Source: Streptococcus sanguinis (GTDB taxonomy: Bacteria > Bacillota > Bacilli > Lactobacillales > Streptococcaceae). From it: a stretch of DNA of 64,000 nt. Within the stretch, counting starts at the first letter, position 1; every line of letters begins with the position of its first letter. The position numbers were made by a program, and so were the translations under genes. The stretch covers positions 2,108,001 through 2,172,000 of the forward strand of contig NZ_LS483364.1 of assembly GCF_900475275.1 (NCBI RefSeq). Direction: 5' to 3'. Positions 35,136 through 44,405 of this stretch are shown here, in pieces. The notes beneath the pieces were generated by a model. It did not search any database, had not been told where the DNA came from, and saw only the letters and a list, made by a program, of their open reading frames with translations.

Positions 35136-35762
35136 TTATCCCTGCCAATGTTTGGCTGGATCAAAGGCGGTTCCAACTAGTTCACTATCGGCTAATTCAA
35201 TGATGCCGCGTTTTTGAGGCGCATTAGGTAACTGAAGTTCCCGTGGGCTGCACATCATCCCAAAACTCTTTTCGCCTCGAAGTTCTCCCGGGAAAATCAA
35301 ATTCCCTTTCGGCATCATAGCACCCGGCAGAGCCACAATCGTTTTGAGGCCGACTTTGGCATTAGGAGCACCGGCCACGATTTGAACGGTCTTATCAGCA
35401 GCTACCTGCACTTGGCAAATATTCAGGTGATCACTATCTGGATGAGCTACCATATCAACGATTTCTCCAACCACAAACTTCGGCTGGCTGTCATTGACCA
35501 AGTCCGCTGGGAATCCTTCCTTGCTTAGCTCCTGATTGAGAATGACCACTTGCTCATCTGTCAAAAAGACCTGTCCGCGCTCTGCAATTTCAAAAAGGTC
35601 TGACTGCTCAAAAATATTCCAAGCAACAGTCTGGCCATTGTCTTCACGGTAAACACGCGCTACCCGTCCCTTGCGCTCAGCTGCCAGTTTAGCTCCTTGA
35701 TTGTCCGCAGCAATAATCATCAACACGTCGCCGACATATTCTTTATTATAGGTAAAAATCAT
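35136..35762 (-). CDS. ytpR: YtpR-like tRNA-binding domain protein
   Basis: A 208-residue protein with a C-terminal EMAP/Trbp111-type OB fold (VDMVAHPDSDHLNICQVQV, GAPNAKVGLKTIVALPGAMM, SFGMMCSPRELQL) as in free-standing YtpR. Likely binds tRNA or related nucleic acid. It overlaps the thioredoxin-like gene by 4 bases. Confidence 0.85.
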   Translation of the reverse strand: MIFTYNKEYVGDVLMIIAADNQGAKLAAERKGRVARVYREDNGQTVAWNIFEQSDLFEIAERGQVFLTDEQVVILNQELSKEGFPADLVNDSQPKFVVGEIVDMVAHPDSDHLNICQVQVAADKTVQIVAGAPNAKVGLKTIVALPGAMMPKGNLIFPGELRGEKSFGMMCSPRELQLPNAPQKRGIIELADSELVGTAFDPAKHWQG

Positions 35763-36094
35763 TTTACGCTCCCTTTTTCTCTTATACTAGCTAAAAATTC
35801 ATTGATTTGGCTCTTGGTCTTGCGGTCACGATTGACCAGACGGCCAATCTCCTGTCCCTTTTCCAACACTACTAAGCTGGGAATCCCGTAAATGTCCCAC
35901 TCTTTGGCCAGATCCAAATAGGCATCACGGTCCACTTGGATAAAGCGATAGTCAGGATTTTCCCCTTCTATCTCTGGCAAAAAAGGTTGGATAAATCGGC
36001 AATCTCCGCACCATTCAGCCGTGAAAAAGAAGACAGTCTTCTCCCCATCATTGACATAAGAAGCCAATCCCTCTAAATTTGTAGGGATAATCAT
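35759..36094 (-). CDS. Thioredoxin-like protein
   Basis: A 111-residue thioredoxin fold without signal peptide. Active site WCGDC (FTAEWCGDCRFI) rather than WCGPC, and cis-Pro in YGIPSLVVL. Probably a cytoplasmic thiol reductase with altered redox potential. Coupled to both neighbours by 4-base overlaps. Confidence 0.85.
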   Translation of the reverse strand: MIIPTNLEGLASYVNDGEKTVFFFTAEWCGDCRFIQPFLPEIEGENPDYRFIQVDRDAYLDLAKEWDIYGIPSLVVLEKGQEIGRLVNRDRKTKSQINEFLASIREKGSVK

Positions 36095-36378
36095 GCTTCT
36101 TCCTCGTAGCTTAGCTGACCATTTTCATAGACAAAGGCAAAATGACGGTCATCCTCTAGGACCAGACCACCAACCAAGCGGTCATCTGTGGACTCGTATA
36201 GCTTGACATAAAGGCAGGAAATAGTACCCTGACTGGAAAAGAAATCTCGCACAAGCTCGACGATTTCCTCACGATTACGCAGTCGTTTCTGCTCCTGTAC
36301 GACTTTGGCTGCCCCAAAAGCCAGCGCTCCAGCCCCCAAAAGGGCGGTTGTGGTTAAAATGATTTTTTTAGCTTTCAT
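36091..36378 (-). CDS. DUF4651 family protein
   Basis: A 95-residue protein (start ATG 36378) with an N-terminal membrane segment (KKIILTTTALLGAGALAFGA) and a small soluble domain. Member of a streptococcal family of unknown function that regularly precedes the thioredoxin-like and ytpR genes. First gene of a three-gene operon. Confidence 0.7.
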   Translation of the reverse strand: MKAKKIILTTTALLGAGALAFGAAKVVQEQKRLRNREEIVELVRDFFSSQGTISCLYVKLYESTDDRLVGGLVLEDDRHFAFVYENGQLSYEEEA

Positions 36379-36548
36379 GTAGAATATTTTAACACAAAAG
36401 AGCAGAGGCGACAAACAATATTCCAGATTTTCCTGGGAGAAGCTGGATTCCTAAGCGGGCAGTCCTCTTGATTCAGGCAAGCTATAAGATTTTCCTACTC
36501 ATTTACCGCAAAAAGTGATAAAATAGGGAGCAGAAAGAAGGTAAGTTT

Positions 36549-37613
36549 ATGACAACATTATTTTCAAAAATCAAGGAAGTAACAGAGCTTTCTGCTATTT
36601 CAGGTCACGAGGCACCTGTTCGCAGCTACCTGCGGGAAAAAATCACTCCGCATGTCGATGAGGTCGTCACCGACGGTCTGGGCGGTATCTTTGGGGTTCG
36701 CCATGCAGAAGCTGAAAATGCTCCCCGTGTATTGGTAGCGGCCCACATGGACGAGGTTGGCTTCATGGTCAGCGAGATCAAAGCTGACGGAACCTTCCGC
36801 GTAGTGGAAATCGGCGGCTGGAACCCACTGGTCGTTAGCAGCCAACGCTTCAAACTCTTTACCCGTGAAGGTCGGGAAATCCCTCTTATCTCAGGCTCTG
36901 TCCCTCCTCATCTGACGCGCGGATCTGGCGGACCAGTTATGCCACAGATTGCAGATATTGTCTTTGACGGTGGCTTTGTGGATAAGGCGGAAGCTGAAAG
37001 CTACGGCATCCGTCCAGGAGACACGATCGTGCCAGACAGCTCTGCTATTCTAACAGCTAACGGTAAAAATATCATCTCCAAAGCCTGGGACAATCGCTAC
37101 GGCGTCCTAATGGTCAGCGAATTGGCTCAAGCCTTGTCTGGTCAACCACTAGGCAGCCAACTCTATGTCGGCGCCAATGTTCAAGAAGAGGTTGGCCTGC
37201 GTGGAGCCCATGCTTCAACGACAAAATTTGCCCCTGAAGTCTTTCTGGCTGTGGATTGCTCCCCAGCGGGTGACATCTACGGTGGTCAAGGGGCCATCGG
37301 CGACGGAACGCTAATTCGCTTCTTTGACCCTGGTCATCTCATGCTGCCAGCTATGAAGGACTTCCTCTTGACAACTGCTGAGGAAGCAGGTATCAAGTAT
37401 CAATACTACTGCGGTAAGGGCGGAACGGATGCTGGTGCTGCCCATCTCCAAAGCGGCGGCGTACCATCTACTACCATTGGTGTCTGCGCCCGCTACATCC
37501 ATTCCCACCAAACCCTCTATGCCATGGACGATTTCCTGCAAGCCCAAGCTTTCCTGCAAGCTCTGGTCAAAAAGCTAGATCGCTCAACGGTGGACACGAT
37601 TACCAACTATTAA
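36549..37613 (+). CDS. pepA: Glutamyl aminopeptidase (M42 family)
   Basis: A 354-residue metallo-aminopeptidase that removes N-terminal Glu/Asp; cytoplasmic dodecamer in relatives. Zinc ligands visible: H in VAAHMDEVGFM, D in AWDNRYG, E in QEEVGLRGA, D in AVDCSPAGD, H in RYIHSHQTL. Full length; RBS AGAAGG; short terminator-like repeat follows at 37622-37645 (AGCCCG/CGGGCT). Confidence 0.93.
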   Translation: MTTLFSKIKEVTELSAISGHEAPVRSYLREKITPHVDEVVTDGLGGIFGVRHAEAENAPRVLVAAHMDEVGFMVSEIKADGTFRVVEIGGWNPLVVSSQRFKLFTREGREIPLISGSVPPHLTRGSGGPVMPQIADIVFDGGFVDKAEAESYGIRPGDTIVPDSSAILTANGKNIISKAWDNRYGVLMVSELAQALSGQPLGSQLYVGANVQEEVGLRGAHASTTKFAPEVFLAVDCSPAGDIYGGQGAIGDGTLIRFFDPGHLMLPAMKDFLLTTAEEAGIKYQYYCGKGGTDAGAAHLQSGGVPSTTIGVCARYIHSHQTLYAMDDFLQAQAFLQALVKKLDRSTVDTITNY

Positions 37614-37732
37614 TTTCAAAAGGCAGCCCGTTCTTCATTCGGGCTGCTATCTCTTTTGTCTGATACTTCCTCTTTCAACTTTCCAATTTGAAGAAAATTT
37701 TGTTATAATGCTTAGCAGAGGTGAAAATATAC

Positions 37733-39217
37733 ATGAAAAAAATTGCTTTTGATTCTGAGAAATACTTAAACCTGCAGCGCGACCATATCTTGGAGCGCAT
37801 TAATCAATTTGAGGGCAAATTGTACATGGAATTCGGCGGTAAAATGCTGGAAGACTTCCATGCTGCCCGTGTCCTGCCAGGCTATGAGCCGGACAATAAA
37901 ATCAGACTGCTTAAAGAGCTCAAGGAACAAGTAGAGATTGTCATTGCCATCAATGCCAACAACATTGAGCACTCTAAGGCGCGTGGGGATTTGGGCATTT
38001 CCTATGATCAGGAAGTGCTGCGACTAATCGATACCTTTAACGAGCTGGATATTTATGTAGGCTCAGTGGTCATCACCCAGTATTCCGGTCAGCCGGCAGC
38101 TGATTTCTTCCGCAGCCAGCTGGAAAAGAATGGCATCGCCTCCTACATCCACTACCCGATCAAGGGCTACCCGACCGATATGGACCATATCATCTCGCCT
38201 GAAGGTATGGGGAAAAACGACTACATCAAAACCAGCCGTAATCTAGTCGTTGTTACCGCACCTGGTCCTGGTTCTGGTAAATTAGCTACTTGCCTATCCA
38301 ATATGTACCACGACCAAATCAATGGCATCAAATCAGGCTACGCCAAGTTTGAAACCTTCCCAGTTTGGAATCTGCCCCTGCACCATCCTGTCAATTTAGC
38401 TTATGAGGCAGCGACAGCAGACCTGGACGATGTCAACATGATTGACCCTTTCCACTTGCAAACCTACGGAAAAACCACAGTCAACTACAACCGTGATATT
38501 GAAATTTTCCCAGTCCTCAAGCGCATGCTAGAGCGTATCCTTGGAAAATCACCTTATGCTTCTCCAACGGATATGGGCGTCAACATGGTCGGCTTTGCCA
38601 TTGTAGACAATGATGCAGCTATCGAGGCATCCCAACAGGAAATCATCCGTCGCTACTACCAGACGATTCTGGACTTCAAGGCAGAGCGCGTTCCTGAATC
38701 TGCTGTCAAGAAAATCGAACTTTTGATGAACGACTTGGGCATCACACCGCTGGACCGTAAAGTAACAGTTGTTGCGCGCGATAAAGCTGAAAGCACTGGC
38801 GAGCCAGCTCTGGCCTTGGAATTGCCAAACGGTGAAATCGTAACTGGTAAAACCTCTGAACTCTTTGGCCCTACGGCTGCTGTCTTGATTAATGCCATTA
38901 AGAAATTAGCCAATATTGCCAAAGAGACCAAGCTGATCGAGCCTGAGTATGTCAAGCCAATCCAAGGTCTGAAAATCAATCATCTGGGCAGCCGCAATCC
39001 GCGCCTCCACTCAAACGAAATCTTGATGGCCTTGGCAATCACAGCCATGGAAAATCAAGATGCGGCAAATGCCATGCAACAACTCGGCAATCTCAAGGGC
39101 AGCGAGGCCCACTCCACTGTCACTCTGACAGATGAAGACAAAAACGTCCTGCGTAAGCTGGGCATCCACGTTACCATGGACCCTGTTTACCAGTATGATC
39201 GACTTTATAGAAAATAA
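37733..39217 (+). CDS. DUF1846 family protein
   Basis: A 494-residue protein from ATG 37733 (RBS GAGGTG; a GTG at 37721 is inside the SD region). Sequence such as [21 protein letters not shown] contains a P-loop-like glycine-rich turn, and [19 protein letters not shown] is conserved in the family. The family's enzymatic role is unclear to me. A -10 TATAAT lies at 37704-37709. Confidence 0.85.
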   Translation: MKKIAFDSEKYLNLQRDHILERINQFEGKLYMEFGGKMLEDFHAARVLPGYEPDNKIRLLKELKEQVEIVIAINANNIEHSKARGDLGISYDQEVLRLIDTFNELDIYVGSVVITQYSGQPAADFFRSQLEKNGIASYIHYPIKGYPTDMDHIISPEGMGKNDYIKTSRNLVVVTAPGPGSGKLATCLSNMYHDQINGIKSGYAKFETFPVWNLPLHHPVNLAYEAATADLDDVNMIDPFHLQTYGKTTVNYNRDIEIFPVLKRMLERILGKSPYASPTDMGVNMVGFAIVDNDAAIEASQQEIIRRYYQTILDFKAERVPESAVKKIELLMNDLGITPLDRKVTVVARDKAESTGEPALALELPNGEIVTGKTSELFGPTAAVLINAIKKLANIAKETKLIEPEYVKPIQGLKINHLGSRNPRLHSNEILMALAITAMENQDAANAMQQLGNLKGSEAHSTVTLTDEDKNVLRKLGIHVTMDPVYQYDRLYRK

Positions 39218-39246
39218 AAACAAGCTCTGTTAAAAGCTTGTTGAGG

Positions 39247-39270
39247 AAGCTGGCTCTGCCAGCTTTTTTT
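39247..39270 (+). terminator. Terminator after DUF1846 gene
   Basis: AAGCTGGC (39247-39254), loop TCT, GCCAGCTT (39258-39265), then T-run. Confidence 0.9.
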
Positions 39271-39271
39271 A

Positions 39272-39706
39272 TTAATAACGCTTGGACAGGAGAAAACGCA
39301 AGAGATAGTAAAGTCCCAAAACCAGGATAATGGTCAAGGTCAGAAACTGATTGAGACTTAGGATGATTGGGAAAACCATAGACAGGACACTCAAGCATGC
39401 TGCCAGAAGCAAAAGAATATTAAAAAGCAGTGTGCGAGTCTTTTCGTCAATCATGCGATTGCGCTCATCAGTCACCTGAATGTAGAGCTTCTCAAAATTT
39501 TCCTCCCGTCTTAGGACCAGATTATACCGAATGGTCATCAAAGAAAGCCCCAGCAGGATGCCGACCATGACTCCTTCCTGCTGATCATTCAGAGAATGAA
39601 AGTGGCTCCAGGCCAGTCCTACCAAGATGATTAAGATTAAGATACGCCCCACGATAACTTTTCTTTGAAGTTTTTTTCGAAATTCTTGTTTAGTTAATGT
39701 TTCCAT
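39272..39706 (-). CDS. Membrane protein of XRE operon
   Basis: A 144-residue protein with four hydrophobic segments in two pairs, separated by a charged helix (NLVLRREENFEKLYIQVTDE), resembling DUF2178/DUF3278-type membrane proteins that travel with small XRE regulators. RBS AGGAGG. Third gene of the operon starting at 40080. Confidence 0.65.
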   Translation of the reverse strand: METLTKQEFRKKLQRKVIVGRILILIILVGLAWSHFHSLNDQQEGVMVGILLGLSLMTIRYNLVLRREENFEKLYIQVTDERNRMIDEKTRTLLFNILLLLAACLSVLSMVFPIILSLNQFLTLTIILVLGLYYLLRFLLSKRY

Positions 39707-39715
39707 GTCAGCCTC

Positions 39716-39880
39716 CTATTTTTCATACGCTTGAAAAATTTTCAACATCACCACAATCAGGAACATTCCCACAAAAGGCAGGATTTCCTTAGGGATAAAA
39801 TTGGATTGCAAATGGAGATAAGCTAAGCCAACCACCACCAAAATAGCCAATATCCATTTACACAAATAAATCCATTTCAT
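39716..39880 (-). CDS. 54-residue membrane protein
   Basis: Begins MKWIYLCKWILAILVVVGLA and has two hydrophobic helices separated by a short polar turn (QSNFIPKE). The ATG overlaps the regulator stop codon by 4 bases (ATGA), and the stop is 9 bases before the next gene's start, so translation coupling supports reality. Function unknown. Confidence 0.7.
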   Translation of the reverse strand: MKWIYLCKWILAILVVVGLAYLHLQSNFIPKEILPFVGMFLIVVMLKIFQAYEK

Positions 39881-40080
39881 GATTCATCCTCCTCAAAGAG
39901 AAACACTTCTTCAATCCTTAAATTGAAAAAGGATGCAATTTTATGAGCCAAAAGCAACGAGGCATTGTAGCGGCCTTTTTCCAAAGAAATAATCGTTTGT
40001 CTCGTGACCTCTAGCTTCTCAGCCAGTTCTTCTTGGCTGAGCTTTTTTCTTTTCCGTAATTCTTGAATTCGATTTTCCAA
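39877..40080 (-). CDS. Small XRE-family regulator
   Basis: A 67-residue single-domain helix-turn-helix protein (IQELRKRKKLSQEELAEKL, VTRQTIISLEKGRYN). Of the type that autoregulates an operon with membrane proteins. RBS AAAGGAGG. Confidence 0.9.
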   Translation of the reverse strand: MENRIQELRKRKKLSQEELAEKLEVTRQTIISLEKGRYNASLLLAHKIASFFNLRIEEVFLFEEDES

Positions 40081-40100
40081 GGCTGCCTCCTTTTCACAAT

Positions 40101-40156
40101 GTAAAACAAACTTTACTTTTCAAATATAGTATAGCTCACTTTACATATTTTGTCAA
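40101..40156 (-). promoter_or_regulatory. Promoter and operator of XRE operon
   Basis: Minus strand TTGACA (40151-40156), 17 bases, TATACT (40128-40133). Downstream, GTAAA-ACAAAC-TTTAC (40101-40116) is a perfect palindrome, and TGTAAAGTG recurs in the spacer; both fit autoregulation. Confidence 0.7.
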
Positions 40157-40175
40157 GAAGAAAGCGGCAAAAAAA

Positions 40176-40350
40176 GAGGCTGGGACAAAAGTCCTAGCCT
40201 CTCAATTGTCTTTGGATTGTCGAGCAAGACGCAGTGGTTGAGTGGGCTCTACTACGCTGATTTCATCAGCTTTTACAGCCCTACTCAACTGTGCGGAGGT
40301 GGGACGACGAAATCGAATTCTAACGAATTACCGATTTCTGTCCCACTCTC
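40176..40350. repeat. Structured intergenic repeat element (~175 bp)
   Basis: Three consecutive hairpins: GAGGCTGGGAC/GTCCTAGCCTC (40176-40201), a stem GTTGAGTGGGCT/AGCCCTACTCAAC with nested CTGAT/ATCAG (about 40235-40290), and GAGGTGGGAC/GTCCCACTCTC (40296-40350) enclosing GAAATCG/CGATTTC. No coding capacity. I recall similar sequences in several intergenic regions of oral streptococci but give no name. Shorter relatives are at 33347 and 56787. Confidence 0.75.
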
Positions 40351-40377
40351 TTTTATCATCTTTATTGATTTCCTTTG

Positions 40378-41415
40378 TTATTTGCTTTCCAAAGCTACAG
40401 TCAACTCGACACAGGCTCCTCCTTGGTCTGGATTGAGCAGGGTCAGACGACCACCATGCAAGAGAGCTACCTGCTTAGAAAAGGCTAAGCCGATACCATG
40501 ATGGGGATTAGCTGAATTGCGGCTTTGGTCACTCTGGTAAAAGAGCTGTTCCGCTCCCAGCAGCATCTCCTCTGAAAATGCAGGGCCATTGTTCCAGATA
40601 TCAAAAACTAACTGGTCCTGTTGTATTGATACCGTCAACTTCACTTCCTTTTGGCCCTGGTCAGCATGTTCAAGCGCATTCAGTAAGATATTGAGCAAAG
40701 CCCGCTTGAGATAGTCCAAATGAATGGACAATCTCAAGCTAAGATCACAATCTTCTTGGAGATAAAAATGATAGCTTTCCTGTTTGCTGAACAGTGCCCA
40801 GTCGTCCTGTAAATCAGCCAAAAAGTCCTCCAAGGAAAGCTGACTGAACTGATTAGAATCAATCTGAAAAGTCTTAGCGTAATCAATCAAAGATCCACAA
40901 TACTCTTCCATCTTGTGACTAGCCTGCAAAATCTCAGCAGCATAGTCTGCCTGTGGCTGGCCCAACTGCGCCAACTCCAAGAGCTCAGCATTCCCCTTAA
41001 TCACAGTTAGGGGCGTCTTCAAATCGTGCGATGTCGCTGATAGCTGTAAAATCAACTCCTGATTATGCTGCTGCTCTTTTTCTAGAAGACGAGCATTTTC
41101 TTGATGGCTACTCCGTAAATCGCTATAAACTTCGAGCATTTCCTCGATCCGAAAAAGCTGACTTTGATTTTCTTCTAAAAGCTTCTCGCTCGTTAGCATT
41201 TTTATTTCCCTGTCGATTTTTCGGAGCAATTTCAAAATATGATAAAAAGTAATCAGCAGCAAGCTCCCTGCCCAAAAGAACAAGGTGAAAAGAACGTGAT
41301 TACTTCCTTGCGTAAATTCATAGCCTATAAGCACAAAAATCAAAACATGGAAAAAGACGATTTTTAAACTGGTTGTCCAGACTAGGCTTTTGAAATTTCG
41401 GGTTCTAATTGCCAT
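40378..41415 (-). CDS. Sensor histidine kinase
   Basis: A 345-residue kinase: two N-terminal membrane segments close together (no sizeable extracellular loop), a coiled linker, the H-box SATSHDLKTPLTVIKG, N-box LLNILLNALEHAD and G-box HGIGLAFSKQVA. An intramembrane-sensing layout as in BceS/antibiotic-detoxification kinases. It overlaps its regulator gene by 34 bases. Confidence 0.9.
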   Translation of the reverse strand: MAIRTRNFKSLVWTTSLKIVFFHVLIFVLIGYEFTQGSNHVLFTLFFWAGSLLLITFYHILKLLRKIDREIKMLTSEKLLEENQSQLFRIEEMLEVYSDLRSSHQENARLLEKEQQHNQELILQLSATSHDLKTPLTVIKGNAELLELAQLGQPQADYAAEILQASHKMEEYCGSLIDYAKTFQIDSNQFSQLSLEDFLADLQDDWALFSKQESYHFYLQEDCDLSLRLSIHLDYLKRALLNILLNALEHADQGQKEVKLTVSIQQDQLVFDIWNNGPAFSEEMLLGAEQLFYQSDQSRNSANPHHGIGLAFSKQVALLHGGRLTLLNPDQGGACVELTVALESK

Positions 41416-42080
41416 CTATAGCCTACTCCTCTCACTGTTGCGATTGCTTGCAGCCCTTCTTGTTTGCATTTTTGACGAATCTGATACACGTATTCTGAGA
41501 TGGAGCGAAGCTGTGTTTCTGAGCTTTCTGGGTAAAGCAAGGTATGCAGGCGTTCAGCTGAAAAGGTCTGCTTGGGATTACTAGCTAGTAAATGCAGCAA
41601 CTTAAACTCTCGCTCTGAAAATTTCAAGACTTTACCAAAACAGGCAACTTCATAGCGCTCTGGATAAAATTGACAAGAAGCAATCTCAGAATAGCGCTCC
41701 TCGCGTCTTTCCTCTCGCCGAAAATGAGCCCTGACACGCGCCAGCAATTCTTTGGTCCCAAAAGGCTTGACAATATAGTCATCTGCTCCACGAAAGAGCC
41801 CTTCCACTTTGTCCGCCTCCAACTCCTTGGCCGTCAGAAAGATGATTGGACACGAAAGATGAGGACGAATGTAGGAACACAGCTCAAAACCATTAACAGG
41901 CTCCATCATCACATCCAGCAGAATCAAGTCATATCCGACAAAATGCGTCAGCTCTAGCTCTTCTATCCGATCAAGCGTCGTCACATCATAAACATCGAGC
42001 TCTAGGACATTTTTCACTAGCTTCAAAATGCTCCGGTCGTCATCAACCACCAAAATACGATACTGTCTCATAATTTCCAT
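41382..42080 (-). CDS. OmpR-family response regulator
   Basis: A 232-residue regulator with receiver (DDDRSILKL, phospho-Asp in LILLDVMMEPVNG, Lys in YIVKPFGT) and winged-helix output domain (FSEREFKLLHLLAS, RSISEYVYQIRQKC, TVRGVGYRW). Lies 12 bases after the permease genes it probably controls. Confidence 0.93.
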   Translation of the reverse strand: MEIMRQYRILVVDDDRSILKLVKNVLELDVYDVTTLDRIEELELTHFVGYDLILLDVMMEPVNGFELCSYIRPHLSCPIIFLTAKELEADKVEGLFRGADDYIVKPFGTKELLARVRAHFRREERREERYSEIASCQFYPERYEVACFGKVLKFSEREFKLLHLLASNPKQTFSAERLHTLLYPESSETQLRSISEYVYQIRQKCKQEGLQAIATVRGVGYRWQLEPEISKA

Positions 42081-42092
42081 TATAGCATACCT

Positions 42093-42815
42093 CTAGCGAA
42101 CATCTCGTTTCAAGCTTAAGAATATAGCAGAGCTCCAAACCAAAGCTAGCCAGAACAGCTGTATTCCCAGACCTGATAAATCTATTGAATGCTGAAGCCC
42201 TTCATACTCAAAAAGATTTAGGGTAGCCAGATCGGGCAGGTATTTTGCTTCCTTGATGAAAGTTGCCAACAAACGACTGAGACCAATCAAGAGAGGAAAG
42301 AGCACTGACACCGACACAACCCAAGATTGAAATAGCAAAGCGAGGCCGGCAGTTAAAAAAGCCAGAAAAAGATTGCTGAGAAGACCAAAAAAGCTGTAAT
42401 AAAGGAATTTCCCCAGTAAGGACCAGCTAAAGTCTAGGTCAAATCGAGCCAACATAACAAAGAAACAGCTACTTATAATGACACTATAGAGAACCAAGAG
42501 TAGCAAGAACAGAAAAAGGATTTTCCCAGCCAACCAAGCCCTTCTATTTGATACGGTTAGAAAATTCGTTCGCATCCCAGACTTGACAAACTCCTGGGCA
42601 AAATAGAGGGAAGTAAAGATGACGATGACAGGCTGCGCCAGATAAAGGGCATGCAAAACCTCGCTCAGAGCCTTCGTCTGGCCAACTGCTGTCTGACTGT
42701 AGTCAAGATTCATTAGAAAAAATGGAACAGCTACCAGAGCCACCAAGGCTGCACCAAGAGCGAGATAGTAAGAACGGAACTTAATCCATTCACTTTTAAG
42801 CAAAGCTATTATCAT
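42093..42815 (-). CDS. ABC transporter permease, lantibiotic-immunity type
   Basis: A 240-residue protein with six membrane segments; start ATG 42815 overlaps the upstream stop by one base (TGATG), with GGAGGG eleven bases before. The frame continues upstream to 42986 without RBS. Architecture and gene order resemble SpaE/SpaG or bacitracin-type exporters. Confidence 0.8.
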   Translation of the reverse strand: MIIALLKSEWIKFRSYYLALGAALVALVAVPFFLMNLDYSQTAVGQTKALSEVLHALYLAQPVIVIFTSLYFAQEFVKSGMRTNFLTVSNRRAWLAGKILFLFLLLLVLYSVIISSCFFVMLARFDLDFSWSLLGKFLYYSFFGLLSNLFLAFLTAGLALLFQSWVVSVSVLFPLLIGLSRLLATFIKEAKYLPDLATLNLFEYEGLQHSIDLSGLGIQLFWLALVWSSAIFLSLKRDVR

Positions 42816-43603
42816 CAGTATCGCCCTCCTAAATCCGTCTTCAAAAAGCGCAGAGAAGTCATGACGCCGATGACTAGTAACCATGCACCAAGTATCAACA
42901 GTCCTTGCAAGGGATTGTTGGCATATTGGGAAGTTGGCGTTGCAGCAAACAACTCTCCTGCTGGCTGTGGCAAATAAGCCCCCCAACTCGTGTGATCTGC
43001 CAGGTAGTTTCCCAGATTATAGATCTGGGGTACGAGAAATAGCAGAGGAACTAGCATGGTCCGAGCCAATAAACCTAACAAAAATGAAAGGATTCCCAAG
43101 AGGGTTAGAGATAAGGTTTTCCACAAAATCAGACTCCAAGCTGCCTGATTGAGCAGAATCGGATCAAGCCCTTCCTTTCCTAAAGCCAGGTGCATGACCA
43201 TATAACTAAAGTAGATTGATAAAAAGCTACTGGCAAGAGAAAAGCAAGCAAAGGTCATGAGTTTCCCCACAAGCAACTTCAGGCGGTTATTACAGGTCAA
43301 AAGACTGGTTCTCAAGCTATGAGACTGAAATTCCATAGCTCCCAAAATTCCAGCTAAGATGACTAAAACCATGCCTGCCATAGAAGCCCCATTGAGGCCT
43401 AGATATTCCAGCGGGTCAATGGCTTCTGCCAGGCCGGGAACCGTCTCAGGCGTGGCATCCAAGCCGACAGATAAATACTGTCGACCCTCCAGCCAAGATA
43501 CGGCAGGCACCAATAGCAGCATGAAGGCCATACTCACTTTGAAAGCCTTGGTTGAGCAAATTTTCAACCATTCTGAATGCAATAAAGACATCGTTTCTTT
43601 CAT
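42815..43603 (-). CDS. ABC transporter permease, lantibiotic-immunity type
   Basis: A 262-residue, six-segment permease (LLHSEWLKICSTKAFKVSM at the start, LLVIGVMTSLRFLKTDLGG at the end). Paired with the 240-residue permease; both lack a large extracellular loop, unlike BceB. One base separates it from the ATPase gene. Confidence 0.8.
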   Translation of the reverse strand: MKETMSLLHSEWLKICSTKAFKVSMAFMLLLVPAVSWLEGRQYLSVGLDATPETVPGLAEAIDPLEYLGLNGASMAGMVLVILAGILGAMEFQSHSLRTSLLTCNNRLKLLVGKLMTFACFSLASSFLSIYFSYMVMHLALGKEGLDPILLNQAAWSLILWKTLSLTLLGILSFLLGLLARTMLVPLLFLVPQIYNLGNYLADHTSWGAYLPQPAGELFAATPTSQYANNPLQGLLILGAWLLVIGVMTSLRFLKTDLGGRY

Positions 43604-43604
43604 T

Positions 43605-44312
43605 TTAAACCTCCTCTGTCAAATCAAAGAAGAGATCTTCTAGGCTGTCTGAATCTTGCAACACCTCTTCCAATTGTCCCTGCTCAATAATTCGCCCATG
43701 ATGAATCAAGACTACATCATCTGTCACCATTTGCACCTCTGATAGGATATGAGAAGATAGAAGTACCGTTTTCCCTAAATCAGCCTGCTGACGGATGAAC
43801 TTTCTAAACCACTTAATCCCACTTGGATCTAGTCCATTAGTCGGCTCATCTAATATAAGAAACTGAGGATCACCCAGCAAAGCTGCTGCCAAACCCAGCC
43901 GCTGACTTTCCCCTAGAGACAGGCTTGACAAGAGGTCCTTCCTCTTATGAGCGATTCCAGTCATCTCCAAAACCTCATCGATCCGAGACTTGGGAATAGC
44001 ATTACTCGCTGCAATAATCCTCAAGTGGTCATAGACCTTTCGATTTGGCAGACCGCCAATGCCGTCAAAGGCTGCACCTACCGTTCTGAGCGGATAGGTC
44101 ATTGACTGATAGGCTTGCCCATTAAAAGTCGCCGTCCCTGCTGTCGCCCGATCTAACCCCAAGAGAATCCTCAAGGTCGAGCTTTTACCAGCACCATTCG
44201 GGCCTAGAAAAGCTGTAATCCGACCGCTTCTAGCTGTAAAAGAAATATCTTCTAAAATCTGCTTGCTGCCATGCTTTTTGCAGACTCCTTCTATTTTCAC
44301 TATATGTTCCAT
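43605..44312 (-). CDS. ABC transporter ATP-binding protein
   Basis: A 235-residue ATPase: Walker A LGPNGAGKSST, signature LSLGESQRLGLAAALL (LSLGE variant of LSGGQ), Walker B FLILDEPTNGLD, switch His in LLSSHILSE. BcrA/SpaF-like. With the two permeases it likely exports or expels a peptide antibiotic; a two-component system follows in the same operon. Confidence 0.88.
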   Translation of the reverse strand: MEHIVKIEGVCKKHGSKQILEDISFTARSGRITAFLGPNGAGKSSTLRILLGLDRATAGTATFNGQAYQSMTYPLRTVGAAFDGIGGLPNRKVYDHLRIIAASNAIPKSRIDEVLEMTGIAHKRKDLLSSLSLGESQRLGLAAALLGDPQFLILDEPTNGLDPSGIKWFRKFIRQQADLGKTVLLSSHILSEVQMVTDDVVLIHHGRIIEQGQLEEVLQDSDSLEDLFFDLTEEV

Positions 44313-44337
44313 ACTGAACTCCTTTTGATTTTTCTTC

Positions 44338-44370
44338 AGTATATAGGGGCAAGTTCAGAGAAAGTTCAGA
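44338..44370 (-). promoter_or_regulatory. ABC/TCS operon promoter with direct repeats
   Basis: Minus strand -10 TATACT (44338-44343). AAGTTCAGA occurs twice (44351-44359, 44362-44370) with an 11-bp period, i.e. one helical turn, overlapping the -35 zone: the pattern of an OmpR-family activator site, probably that of the regulator at 41382. Confidence 0.65.
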
Positions 44371-44377
44371 CAATAAA

Positions 44378-44399
44378 AAACTTGCCTTGCGACAAGTTT
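44378..44399 (-). terminator. Terminator of folate operon
   Basis: AAACTTG (44378-44384) and CAAGTTT (44393-44399) with T-run on the minus strand. Confidence 0.75.
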
Positions 44400-44405
44400 C
44401 TTTTC

